This document shows positions 18,870-27,913 of a stretch of 44,100 bases of DNA, piece after piece (within the stretch, counting starts at the first letter, position 1; each line of letters begins with the position of its first letter). The position numbers and the translations under genes were made by a program. The notes under the pieces were generated by a model, which had not been told where the DNA came from, made no database searches, and saw nothing but the letters and a program-made list of their open reading frames with translations. The stretch comes from Bacillus sp. WMMC1349 (GTDB taxonomy: Bacteria; Bacillota; Bacilli; Bacillales; Bacillaceae): the NCBI RefSeq assembly GCF_013155385.1, contig NZ_JABJUQ010000001.1, forward strand, positions 27,501 through 71,600, written 5' to 3'.

Positions 18870-19331
18870 ATGTTTCAAATTGGCGATAACGTTTTTTATC
18901 CAATGCACGGAGCAGGTATAATTGAAGCCATAGAAGAAAAAGAATTCTTAGGGGAAAAACAACAGTATTATGTCATAAAAATGTCAATCAGTAATATGCA
19001 AGTTATGATTCCAACGTGTAAAATATCGAGTTTACGTATACGACCAGTTACTGATATACTTGCATTAAAACATATTATACACATTTTTCAGCATGGAGAA
19101 TCAGATAAATTACTGCCGTGGAAACAAAGGTTTAAAGTAAACACGAACAAAATAAAAACGGGTGAAATACAAGAAAGCGCTGAAGTTGTACGTGATTTAA
19201 TGCGTATGAAGAAAGAAAAAGCACTTAATGCAAGTGAAAAAAAAATGTTGGATCATGCATATAAATTTTTGATTAGTGAACTGGAAGTCATTAAAGGAAT
19301 CACTGAAAATCAAATAAAAAGTTTCTGTTAA
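18870..19331 (+). CDS. CarD family transcriptional regulator (YdeB-like)
   Basis: 153 aa from ATG at 18870, chosen for GGAGGTGG eight bases upstream; the longer frame starts inside the palindrome. An N-terminal CarD/TRCF RNA polymerase-interacting domain is visible: FQIGDNVFYPMHGAGIIEAIE and QQYYVIKM. A helical DNA-binding C-terminal part follows, with VVRDLMRMKKEKALNASEKKML. CarD proteins bind the RNA polymerase beta subunit and affect open-complex stability, often at rRNA promoters. The length matches B. subtilis YdeB. Monocistronic. Confidence 0.9.
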   Translation: MFQIGDNVFYPMHGAGIIEAIEEKEFLGEKQQYYVIKMSISNMQVMIPTCKISSLRIRPVTDILALKHIIHIFQHGESDKLLPWKQRFKVNTNKIKTGEIQESAEVVRDLMRMKKEKALNASEKKMLDHAYKFLISELEVIKGITENQIKSFC

Positions 19332-20055
19332 GTTAATGATAGATCATGTATTGCAGTCTAAAAAATATTCTTCAGGAATATTATAATTAAAAGTAAATCA
19401 TTTCAAAGGTGTTTAACTTCTTCAACTGCTTTTAGAACATTAACCTCTTTTGTTATTCCTACAAACTAATTCATTTTTATTATTTCACTTTCTTCTACGA
19501 ACATTTGAAATTTTATTTAATCCTGATTCACACTGGCACAAGGAGCCGTAAGGATTGAAGAAGTGATTAATTACAAAAAAAACAATCAATCTCATCTGAG
19601 TTTAATCATTTCTTATATCCGCTGCAACAGTGAATAGTAATTGTTTATCCATCTAAATATATGGTCAACGATAAAAAGGATGATCCTTTTTGTTTACTCA
19701 TGGTATTAATTGGATATTCATGAATTTCATCTGATGTGGTGGATTCAAAAGGAAAGAGAGTATCAGAATTTATTTTATGGTGCTTCGTCTAGCGTGACCC
19801 TTTGGGCGGATGGTACACGACACATTTGTTGGCTATTTTTTTGATTTCGCAAATGTTTTTTGAATAGGTTCCAAATAACGCTACCAAGCATTTGGAACAA
19901 GAAAAGATCTTAGCTGATTGATAATGGTTTGTAGGAGTTTAGATCGTGAAGACTTGTACTTAAATTAACGGGCTGATAATGTAGTTGTGTATTCAAAAAG
20001 AAAAGAAAAGAAAAATAAATTATTTATATATATTCCGCATATTGTCAATCCAGTA
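19332..20055. other. Noncoding stretch with two inverted repeats
   Basis: No convincing reading frame on either strand. Visible structures are AAAAAGGA/TCCTTTTT (19673-19691), a weak terminator-like hairpin, and GTTCCAAA/TTTGGAAC (19868-19898). An A/G-rich run precedes 20020. It may be decayed sequence; no parent gene could be recognised. Confidence 0.5.
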
Positions 20056-20145
20056 TGTTATACTGTAAACAAACCTTTGAAGCTTTAAATCTTTTTCTAT
20101 TACCTTCTGCCATCACCCTGCTCGAACGTTGAGTAGGGTTTTTTA
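20056..20145 (+). ncRNA. Candidate small transcript with its own terminator
   Basis: An extended -10 (TGTTATACT, 20056-20064) has no good -35. Some 50 bases later comes an intrinsic terminator: ACCCTGCTC (20115-20123) pairs with GAGTAGGGT (20131-20139), followed by TTTTTTATT. No open frame lies between, and the terminator belongs to no upstream gene. The predicted RNA is about 75-85 nt. Its existence is inferred. Confidence 0.35.
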
Positions 20146-20167
20146 TTGGAATTATTCAGAGAACATA

Positions 20168-20200
20168 AAAAAACAGGCCCTATATGAGCCTGTTTTTTTA
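20168..20200. terminator. Terminator of cspC (bidirectional)
   Basis: AAACAGGC and GCCTGTTT form a stem around TATATG, with an A-run on one side and TTTTTTT on the other. It lies 13 bases after the cspC stop on the minus strand. Confidence 0.85.
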
Positions 20201-20212
20201 AACGATTTAAGA

Positions 20213-21014
<802 letters not shown>

Positions 21015-22043
21015 ATGCAAGAACAAAACCTAAGGACTTTGAGAAAACTGGTTACTCCTTATGAAAAGTCCGATTTACAAAAAAGTATTTGTCAAATCAT
21101 TAACACATTGGTACCATTTTTTCTGTTATGGTGTTTGGCATATAAGTACTTGTCGATTTCTTATTTCCTTACATTAGCGATTTCTGTCGTTGCGGCGGGT
21201 TTTTTAGTGAGAACCTTCATCATCTTTCATGATTGCTGTCACTACTCCTTTTTTAAGAACAGAAAGGCGAATCGAATCCTTGGAACAATAACAGGAATTT
21301 TAACTCTGCATTCTCTTGATCATTGGGCACACGACCATTCTGTCCACCATGCAACAAGCAGCAACCTGGACAAACGCGGTACAGGCGATATTTGGGTACT
21401 GACCGTTGAAGAATATAAGGAAGCCTCAACTAAGACAAAAATAATGTACCGTTTGTACAGAAATCCGGTTGTTATGTTTATTATTGGACCGATTTACGTC
21501 TTCGGGGTTACCAATCGTTTTAATCGTAAAGGGGCAAAACGCAAAGAACGGATGAATACGTATGTAACGAACCTGGGGATCGTCGCTTTGGCAGCACTTT
21601 TATGTTGGACTATTGGCTGGCAAAACTTCTTGCTAGTGCAGGTTCCAATTTTTATGATATCAGGATCCCTTGGAATTTGGATGTTTTATATTCAGCATAC
21701 GTTTGAGGATTCTTATTTTGAAGAAGATGAGCATTGGGAATATGTAAAAGCAGCAGTTGAAGGAAGTTCTTTTTATAAGCTTCCAAAAGTCTTGCAATGG
21801 CTAACAGGCAATATCGGTTTCCATCATGTTCATCATTTAAGTCCGAGAATTCCAAACTATAAGCTTGAAAAAGTGCATAACAACACTGAACCATTGCAAA
21901 ATGTTCCGACCATTACACTGGCAACAAGCCTTAAGTCGTTAAAGTTCCGCCTATGGGATGAAGAAGGCAAACAATTTGTTGGTTTTAGCCACTTAAAAAA
22001 GGTTTCTAAAAGCCAAGTATCAGCACGGCTAAGAACGGATTAA
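21015..22043 (+). CDS. des: Acyl-lipid desaturase Des
   Basis: 342 aa. Hydrophobic membrane segments lie around residues 25-70 and 185-230. The three histidine boxes of membrane fatty-acid desaturases are present: HDCCH, HDHSVHH and HHVHH. In B. subtilis Des is a delta-5 acyl-lipid desaturase that inserts double bonds into phospholipid acyl chains after a temperature drop, using ferredoxin or flavodoxin electrons. The length is close to the B. subtilis protein. GGAAGGGGGAAC precedes the ATG. It is divergent from cspC, so two cold-response genes share a regulatory gap. Confidence 0.93.
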   Translation: MQEQNLRTLRKLVTPYEKSDLQKSICQIINTLVPFFLLWCLAYKYLSISYFLTLAISVVAAGFLVRTFIIFHDCCHYSFFKNRKANRILGTITGILTLHSLDHWAHDHSVHHATSSNLDKRGTGDIWVLTVEEYKEASTKTKIMYRLYRNPVVMFIIGPIYVFGVTNRFNRKGAKRKERMNTYVTNLGIVALAALLCWTIGWQNFLLVQVPIFMISGSLGIWMFYIQHTFEDSYFEEDEHWEYVKAAVEGSSFYKLPKVLQWLTGNIGFHHVHHLSPRIPNYKLEKVHNNTEPLQNVPTITLATSLKSLKFRLWDEEGKQFVGFSHLKKVSKSQVSARLRTD

Positions 22044-22088
22044 ATATACTCTCTATAATGTGATAAGGGGCCGTGTATCTTGCAGAAT

Positions 22089-22138
22089 AAAAGTGCAGAC
22101 TCGCGCAACGGTTTTGTGCAGAGGTCAGCACTTTTTTA
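22089..22138 (+). terminator. Probable terminator after des
   Basis: AAAAGTGC (22089-22096) pairs with GCACTTTT (22128-22135), followed by TTATT. The long loop contains a second small stem, GCGCAA/TTGTGC. Located 46 bases after the des stop. Confidence 0.55.
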
Positions 22139-22258
22139 TTGCCATTTGCAGACTCCACAATATCAAAGATGATGTAGCACTAATGCTTTGTTAGAAAACC
22201 CCTTTTGAAATTATAGATTACATGTTTATTTAGTTTGAGCACTGGCACTGAAAAATCT

Positions 22259-22735
22259 TTACGGTTTTTTCTCAAGAGTAAACTGAGTATCACAGCTCTT
22301 ATTCCCTTGTCTCCACTCTAGATAAACTGTTATTGTATGCCCTTCTAATTGTGATAACTCTGTAAATGATAAAAATGAAACTGATTCTTCATTCAGGTCA
22401 CCATTTTTAGTAGTGCCTCCGGAATAATCTTTCATAGGTATTTCAATTTTAGAATCAAGTTCGATTTCATCATCAATTTTGATAACCAATTGTTTTAAGT
22501 AAGTTTTTTCAATATTTTTCTTACTTCCAATCCAATATAAATCTCCGCTATATTTTGAATGATCATCATGTTTTTTAAAAATTACTTCCCAATTCTGACC
22601 CTTACTCTTCCCTTCCCATTCAGGGATATCCTCCGAACGACTATAATCAAATAATTTAAAGGCTCCGAATATCACTAAAGTGACTAGTAAAATACTTCCT
22701 ATAAAAATGATCGGGTATTTGTAGTGTTCTTCCAT
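22259..22735 (-). CDS. Membrane-anchored protein of unknown function (paralogue family, copy 1)
   Basis: 158 aa from ATG at 22735, chosen for GGAGG eight bases upstream. One N-terminal membrane helix (about 8-30) is followed by an extracytoplasmic domain rich in beta-type residues: WEGKSKGQNWEVIF, GDLYWIGSKKNIEKTYLKQL and HTITVYLEWRQGNKS. The pattern matches the protein at 30260-30739 and the fragment at 25016-25207, but this copy is divergent. No known family was recognised. Monocistronic. Confidence 0.7.
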   Translation of the reverse strand: MEEHYKYPIIFIGSILLVTLVIFGAFKLFDYSRSEDIPEWEGKSKGQNWEVIFKKHDDHSKYSGDLYWIGSKKNIEKTYLKQLVIKIDDEIELDSKIEIPMKDYSGGTTKNGDLNEESVSFLSFTELSQLEGHTITVYLEWRQGNKSCDTQFTLEKKP

Positions 22736-23149
22736 TGAAGCAGCCTCCAAAAAATGTTGATTTTTTCTTTAATAGGAAATATCGTTTAATAATATCACAT
22801 TTTTTGTTTGCTGTGACTTCAAAAAATTAATGAAACTGAGGTTTTAGTTTTGAATGACTCGTGTTTTTTCACGACAATTCATCTCCACCATGAGAAAAAT
22901 CCGGTTAGCAATAACAGATATAGAAGACGAAAAGCGGGCATAGATCTCACGCCCCAACCACAATCGCATTAGAAAATGACATAACAATTGCACAACGTTT
23001 ATGGCATACATCAATTTAAACAACAAAATATTGGAATAATGATTAATTTTCTTTTTTTCATAAACTCTCTTTTCCTTATTAACAACAGAGGACAACTGAC
23101 AGATTAATGATCTATTAACCTATTTATCTTTTTTGTCATATACAAACAA
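22736..23149. other. Gap without a supported gene
   Basis: An 83-codon open frame at 22844-23095 on the minus strand has no ribosome site and no recognisable product, and was not accepted. No terminator, repeat or RNA gene is evident. Confidence 0.5.
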
Positions 23150-23491
23150 TCAGGTATTTTGGTTTTTTACGCCCCACTCACATAATCCTTCCAAAACCGG
23201 TAATAAAGTTTCACCTTTATCTGTGAGACTGTACTCAACTTTAGGGGGAATTTGAGGATATTCCTTACGTTTCACGAGACCATCCGCTTCCAATTCTTTT
23301 AGATGTGAACTCAATGTTTTATATGTAATATCTCCTATCTGTCTTTTTAGTTCATTAAAGCGAATTGGTTGGTTTTCTGCTAGAAGGTAAATAATAACCA
23401 TCTTCCATTTTCCTCCTATAACTGACATTGTATAACCAAAAGGCGTATCTTGAATATTTTTAATTTTCCCTTTATATTCAGCCATACCCAT
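23150..23491 (-). CDS. HxlR-family transcriptional regulator
   Basis: 113 aa, winged helix. The family motif is clear: TMSVIGGKWKMVIIYLL near residue 21, then RFNELKRQIGDITYKTLSSH and a C-terminal PKVEYSLTDKGETLLPVL. HxlR proteins often sense electrophiles or aldehydes and repress a divergent gene. Here the arginase-family gene starts 105 bases away on the other strand and is the obvious target. The N-terminal part has no cysteine like that of YodB. Confidence 0.9.
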   Translation of the reverse strand: MGMAEYKGKIKNIQDTPFGYTMSVIGGKWKMVIIYLLAENQPIRFNELKRQIGDITYKTLSSHLKELEADGLVKRKEYPQIPPKVEYSLTDKGETLLPVLEGLCEWGVKNQNT

Positions 23492-23596
23492 AATTACACT
23501 ATCCTTTCAGGTAGCACCTATCAAAAAAGTGCGTACTACTATTTTAGTTGCGTTCAGTTTATACTAACCATACTTTAAAGTAAAGGAGAGAAAAAC

Positions 23597-24508
23597 ATGA
23601 CTAAAACAATACGGCTTTTAATGCCACAATGGCAAGGTGGAAACAATCCTAACTACTCATTTGGAGCCGAACTGCTTGCTTGGCTAGCTCCAGACAATGA
23701 CCATCCCCTTATTAAGGTTCCAGTTCAAACTTATGATGGAACCCCACTTGAAAACGAGAACGGTATGAATGGGAGAAAACAATTGCTTGAACAATTAAAA
23801 TCTGCTCATCATATAATTGATGCTCATAAGCCAGATCGCATTGTCGTGTTTGGCGGTGACTGCTTAGTCGAACAAGCCCCTTTTGCCTATTTAAACGAAC
23901 GATACGATGGAGAGTTAGGTTTAATTTGGATCGATGCTCACAGTGATTTAGTCAGATATGTCGGGTATGATAATGGACATACATTACCTCTCGGAAATCT
24001 TTTAGGTGAAGGAGATGAGGAGTTCACAAAACATGTGAAAATCCCACTTAAACCTGAAAATGTCTTTATCGCGGGATTAGTAGTTCCTACAGAACAAGAA
24101 ACGAAAGTGATGTCAGAAGAGTTTCAAAGACTAGGTATCGCTCCGGTAGAACAAGACACCGAAGTGATTCAAAGACTAGGTATTAAAACCGCTGGAACTA
24201 AAGAATTAATAAACAGTACTGGATCTATAAAAGAGTGGCTTAACGAAAGCAACATTAAGCACCTAGCTATTCACCTTGATTTAGACGTACTTGACCCACA
24301 GACATTTCGTTCTATATTATTTGCCAACCCTGAAGTACCTGTAAATTATTCTCCTGAGGGAACAATGCAAATACCTCAACTGATTCATCTGATTGAAGAA
24401 CTATCTGAAGAAACAGATATAGTTGGCTTAGGAATAACCGAGCACTTACCATGGGATTCTATTTATTTAAAAAATTTGCTTGATAAGATACCTATTTTAA
24501 ATAAATAA
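23597..24508 (+). CDS. Arginase/agmatinase-family protein
   Basis: 303 aa, ureohydrolase fold. The manganese motifs are recognisable: FGGDC (usually GGDH), WIDAHSDLV, and HLDLDVLDP. Replacement of the first histidine by cysteine and the unusual N-terminus MPQWQGGNNPNYSFG suggest a substrate other than arginine, such as a guanidino or formimino compound. A short internal duplication is visible: EFQRLGIAPVEQDTEVIQRLGI. AAAGGAGAG precedes the ATG. Divergent from the HxlR regulator. Confidence 0.85.
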   Translation: MTKTIRLLMPQWQGGNNPNYSFGAELLAWLAPDNDHPLIKVPVQTYDGTPLENENGMNGRKQLLEQLKSAHHIIDAHKPDRIVVFGGDCLVEQAPFAYLNERYDGELGLIWIDAHSDLVRYVGYDNGHTLPLGNLLGEGDEEFTKHVKIPLKPENVFIAGLVVPTEQETKVMSEEFQRLGIAPVEQDTEVIQRLGIKTAGTKELINSTGSIKEWLNESNIKHLAIHLDLDVLDPQTFRSILFANPEVPVNYSPEGTMQIPQLIHLIEELSEETDIVGLGITEHLPWDSIYLKNLLDKIPILNK

Positions 24509-24675
24509 AACTCTTAAACATTATAATAGAGTTGAGTCCCGACCTTTACATGGTTTCCGAATTCACATATTGCCGTTTTCATAAGACGATGTAAATTGCA
24601 TGGAACGTCTAGACACTAGCTTCCGTGGAGAATGACGATTAAAGTCTACGAATAATTTATAGCCTAACAAAAAAT

Positions 24676-24853
24676 GGAGCTGTCTAAAAAGTCCTTTAAT
24701 AAATTAAGGGGAATTGTGAGACTCCTGCGGAAACAGCGAGCCAGGCGAGACCCATAGGAGCAAGGAACGAGCTCCGAGGAGACTCGCGGATCGCCCGCGG
24801 AAAGCGAGCAAATTCCCCAATTTTTATTCATCCACACGACTTTCAGGACAGCC
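24676..24853 (-). repeat. Dispersed 180-bp repeat, full copy B (inverted relative to copy A)
   Basis: It starts GGAGCTGTCTAAAAAGTCC and ends GACTTTCAGGACAGCC, the reverse complement of copy A at 13881. The core GGAAAGCGAGCAAATTCCCC is identical to copy A on the other strand. It lies immediately before the first tRNA-Leu-like scar. 24509-24675 shows no gene. Confidence 0.85.
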
Positions 24854-24857
24854 TCAT

Positions 24858-24915
24858 CTCTGGTACATTGCCAAAGGGGCTGAACCTTGAGGGGATATTC
24901 ACTTATTGGACCCTC
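24858..24915 (-). other. Degenerate tRNA-Leu-like 3' half, first attachment-site scar
   Basis: The minus strand reads GTTGAGGGTCCAATAAGTGA followed by ATATCCCC and a decayed T-arm. It parallels the anticodon loop and variable arm of tRNA-Leu(GAG) (GTTGAGGGCCTAGTGGGTGA). The 31261-31345 remnant shares the CCAATA, ATATCCCC and GTACCAGAGAT words. From about 24945 to 25200 the sequence is a near-duplicate of 30180-30440. Confidence 0.5.
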
Positions 24916-25015
24916 AACCGTTATTTATATTATGTATTGCGTGTTTTTTCACCATTTTGTATTAGGGCACAAAATGGGCACTGTAATTAACCAAATATTA
25001 ATAGACTTCTTGGCT

Positions 25016-25207
25016 TTAAAACGTTATGTCAAATAAACTCTTCTGCTCTAATTTAAAGACAGTTGTTTTGTCTTTTGATTTATCGTTCCACTCTATTTTT
25101 ACCTCTAATTGATGATCTTTAATATCTTCTTCTGGCATATAGCTAAAAGTTGAAATATGATCAGGTTTTTCCCCACCATCTTTAAAAGAAATAGATCTTG
25201 ATGACAT
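25016..25207 (-). pseudogene. 5'-truncated copy of the membrane-anchored protein (copy 2)
   Basis: The last 56 codons (FKDGGEKPDHIST to the end QKSLFDITF) are almost identical to the C-terminus of the 30260-30739 gene. The first seven codons are unrelated sequence, so the apparent start is accidental. The downstream DNA is also near-identical in both places, showing a segmental duplication truncated at its 5' side. Confidence 0.8.
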
Positions 25208-25362
25208 TCAAAGAATTAGTTACAATAATTACTGTTGTTCACATGGTCGATTTAAAGTTTTTTTGTTTGTTGTTTTTAAAATGTTTTTTTGATAAATAAT
25301 TTCATTTTAAGAAAAAAGAGTTTACTTTTAAAACGGCCAGTTCATGAAAAAAGGAGAAGAAG

Positions 25363-25713
25363 ATGCGAAAAATCATTTATGTTTTATTAATAGTCACAGC
25401 AGTTTTGGGATTAAGTGCTTGCGGTAAAAACACAGCAGATGACTTGCAATCTAAAAAGTGGAATGTGGTTTCTACAAATGGCGAATCATTTACAGCTGAA
25501 TTCAGTAAAAATAAATTTACTATCAAGTTGGGGAGTCTTTCTAAAGGGTTTACCTATAAAATCAACAAAGATGAAATTAGTTTAGAGGAAGATGGGGAAA
25601 AGCCCCTTGTATTTGAAATTGAACAAGATGGCGATGAGTATAACTTCAAAGCGACTACTAAAGCTATTAAAGATGAATATGGAGACTTGACGTTATCACC
25701 AAGTAAAGAATAA
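25363..25713 (+). CDS. Small lipoprotein, possible exclusion-type
   Basis: 116 aa. Signal peptide with lipobox LSAC (Cys20), then a small beta-rich domain: LQSKKWNVVSTNGESFTAEF and GFTYKINKDEISLEEDGEKP. It will be anchored to the outer face of the membrane. ICEBs1 of B. subtilis carries a lipoprotein (YddJ) of similar size near the same end that blocks redundant transfer; the position makes a comparable role possible, but this is inference. AAAGGAGAAG precedes the ATG. Confidence 0.75.
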   Translation: MRKIIYVLLIVTAVLGLSACGKNTADDLQSKKWNVVSTNGESFTAEFSKNKFTIKLGSLSKGFTYKINKDEISLEEDGEKPLVFEIEQDGDEYNFKATTKAIKDEYGDLTLSPSKE

Positions 25714-25751
25714 ATGAAAAGTCGGGGAAAAACTCAGTTTTTTTATCAAAT

Positions 25752-26238
25752 TTAAAGCAGGCGTTTGCCTGCTTTACTTTTTAATCCCTTATGATCTCCT
25801 GTGAAAAATCGGTTTGTACTTTCAGTTTCCATTATGTTACCTTCTACATTTGGTGCTTTTCTTACTTGATCACCATCTTGTTTCTTTTGTACAGCAACAG
25901 CAGTATTGCTCTGATCTTCAACCCTATTCTGTGAATCATTCAACTGAATTCTTTCACCAAATTCTTTTAGGTCAGGTTGGTCAGTTTCACTTTTTATATC
26001 CTGTAATACAGGCGAATATCTCGAATTATTATTCTCTTTAGTCGTATCAATATTAGAACTCGGATTCTCATCTGTTATCTTTTCATCATTATTTCCTTGT
26101 TTTTTGGATAAATTGTTTTGTTGATCTGTCTTCAATAAGTTTTGAGGTTGCCTATTTAATGCCTTCTTATCATTTAAAACATTGGAACTTTGGTGTTTTT
26201 GTGGAGTTCTTTCGGCTAGGTTCTCAGTACCCTAACCC
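25752..26238 (-). pseudogene. N-terminally truncated hydrophilic Asn/Gln-rich protein
   Basis: The frame is open from a stop near 26230 to 25752 with no good start; the only candidates are inner TTG codons without a ribosome site. The product is low-complexity and polar, for example SKKQGNNDEKITDENPSSN, ending KSKAGKRLL. The open frame ends at 26238, where the sequence shared with 27409 begins. It is most simply the C-terminal tail of a larger protein cut by recombination. A hairpin AAAGCAGGC/GCCTGCTTT overlaps its stop. Confidence 0.5.
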
Positions 26239-26368
26239 GAGAAGGCTGACAATAAGAACCTTTCTAAATCAGTCCAAATCGTCAACCTTTTTTTAATTAA
26301 TAGAAGCTAAAATAAGCTCTACATGGAATACTTCCTACAAGATATCTAGTGTGACAAAGTTTGCTTTA

Positions 26369-26731
26369 TTATTCATTAAAACCATCGATATCAAAATTAT
26401 TTAAATCAAGGTTCAAGCTTTTCAGTTGTTTCAACAACACTTCAGGTTTTAAGCTATCACCATTTCTTAATTCCTCTGGAATATCTTCAGGGGTTGGAAT
26501 TTTCATTCCATCCTCAATCCATTGTTTGCGATACAATTGAAATGCAGCCTCGATTAAATGATCTGGAGTGACAATATAGCCTAATCTCACATCATGATCT
26601 TCACTGTAGCCAAACTCAAAATCACAACATGGACAAACATCAAAAGTTTGTTGGTACTCACCCTTATACAAAAGATTTTCTGTTAACCCTTTATACCCGC
26701 ACACTATACATCTATAAAGTTTATTCCCCAC
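26369..26731 (-). CDS. CPCC-family cysteine-rich protein, putative immunity protein (orphan copy)
   Basis: 120 aa, start GTG with GAGGG upstream. An N-terminal zinc-ribbon-like part has CIVCG and the family motif CPCCDFEFGYSEDHD, followed by a helical domain. From residue 34 on it is almost identical to the protein at 27542-27895, while the first 33 residues are different. It follows a truncated toxin C-terminus on the same strand, as its paralogue follows a full toxin. An immunity role is inferred from this context. Confidence 0.75.
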   Translation of the reverse strand: MGNKLYRCIVCGYKGLTENLLYKGEYQQTFDVCPCCDFEFGYSEDHDVRLGYIVTPDHLIEAAFQLYRKQWIEDGMKIPTPEDIPEELRNGDSLKPEVLLKQLKSLNLDLNNFDIDGFNE

Positions 26732-26763
26732 AATTAATCCCTCTTTTCTCTCACTTTTTTTAT

Positions 26764-27036
26764 TTATTGGTTCTTATAATAATCATAACCCTTTTGTTTA
26801 TTTGGGTGTTTTGGCTTGAAATAAGTCATAATTACATCCCTACCTTCTTGTCGTTCGACTGATAAGAATTCATTGGTCTTTTTATTATATTTATAGTATC
26901 GGTATTTACCATTAAATTTTTTCTTACTTCTTTTTGTAAGCACTGTTTTGCTAGTGGCTTTTCCTAAAAAAGTTCGTGCTTTCAAATATTGAGATTTAGA
27001 AATATTACCAAGTTCTTTTTTGTGAGTATCACAGTA
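26764..27036 (-). pseudogene. Orphan toxin C-terminal fragment
   Basis: The frame reads HKKELGNISKSQYLKARTF, then YRYYKYNKKTNEFLS and IMTYFKPKHPNKQKG. It aligns with the last 85 residues of the SAR2788-like toxin at 27914 (HKREYGNISKSKYLK and NTKTNDFLS). The 5' part is missing: the frame runs into the scar sequence at about 27036. It is a displaced toxin-end cassette with its own immunity gene 32 bases downstream. The inner ATG gives a spurious 73-aa start. Confidence 0.75.
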
Positions 27037-27219
27037 AAAAGAAAGAACTGAAAGATTAGTTAGACGACTTACTTTAAGTTAGTGGGCATTTTTGGGCACT
27101 GACCAAAACGAAAATTTGAGTATACACAAAATCCCAAGGGCACTCAAACCCTTGGGATTACTAGTATGCGGCCGAGAGGACTTGAACCTCCACGGGTTAT
27201 TCACCCACTAGGCCCTCAA
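27036..27219 (-). other. Attachment-site scar: integrase tail, terminator and tRNA-Leu 3' end
   Basis: The block contains TTAGACGACTTACTTTAA (the last codons of the integrase, plus strand), a perfect 11-bp hairpin AATCCCAAGGG/CCCTTGGGATT (27130-27159), and the 3' 53 bases of tRNA-Leu(GAG) (27167-27219). It is nearly identical to 29937-30114 and matches the intact arrangement at 31950-32105. It marks one former integration boundary. Confidence 0.85.
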
Positions 27220-27541
27220 TAAATTGAAAACTTATTATCTGTTACAAAAGCTTGTTTTCATTGCACTCTTTTCTTTACATTACTCACAATTTGTTTGTTT
27301 TTCATTATTTATGGAGTAAAAATGGAGTAAGTTTTTTATTGGATAAGTAGTTGCAAGAAGCAAGTATAGGCTTTTCAGACCGTTGAAATTTCACTTTATT
27401 GTTCTGTTGAGAAGGCTGACAATAAGAACCTTTCTAAATCCAAATCGCCAACCTTTTTTAAATCAATGAAAGCTAAAACGAGCCCCTACATAGAAAAACT
27501 TCCTACAGGGTTATCTAATGTGAAAATTAGGGTTTGCTTTA

Positions 27542-27895
27542 TTATTCATTAAAACCATCGATATCAAAATTATTTAAATTAAGGTTCAAGCTTTTCAGTT
27601 GTTTCAACAACACTTCAGGTTTTAAGCTATCACCATTTCTTAATTCCTCTGGAATATTTTCAGGGGTTTGAATTTTCATTCCAGCCTCAATCCATTGTTT
27701 GCGATACAATTGAAATGCAGCCTCAATTAAATGATCTGGAGTGACAATATAGCCTAACCTCACATCATGATCTTCACTATAACCAAACTCAAAATTACAA
27801 CATGGACAAATATCATATGATCCTATATTGTATTCATCATATGGTGGTTCATCTAACCCATTAAAACCACAAACAGGACAAGTATAACTTCTCAT
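27542..27895 (-). CDS. CPCC-family cysteine-rich protein, putative immunity protein
   Basis: 117 aa. It has CPVCG at residue 6 and CPCCNFEFGYSEDHD at residue 31, then HLIEAAFQLYRKQWIEAGMKI and a C-terminal leucine-rich helix. The two CxxC pairs suggest a zinc knuckle. It is the third gene of an apparent subtilase-toxin-immunity operon, 18 bases after the toxin stop with AGAGGTG before the ATG. Small soluble protein without signal: it would act in the cytoplasm on incoming toxin. The role is inferred from gene order and from duplication with the toxin end. Confidence 0.8.
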   Translation of the reverse strand: MRSYTCPVCGFNGLDEPPYDEYNIGSYDICPCCNFEFGYSEDHDVRLGYIVTPDHLIEAAFQLYRKQWIEAGMKIQTPENIPEELRNGDSLKPEVLLKQLKSLNLNLNNFDIDGFNE

Positions 27896-27913
27896 TTAAG
27901 CACCTCTTGATTT

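Noticed and set aside
22844..23095. 83-codon minus-strand frame, considered as a transposase remnant
   Set aside because: No ribosome site and no motif that could be tied to a transposase family.
25752..26135. Complete 127-aa gene starting at the inner TTG
   Set aside because: No ribosome site at this TTG, and the same frame is open and protein-like upstream to the recombination junction, so it is treated as a truncated gene.
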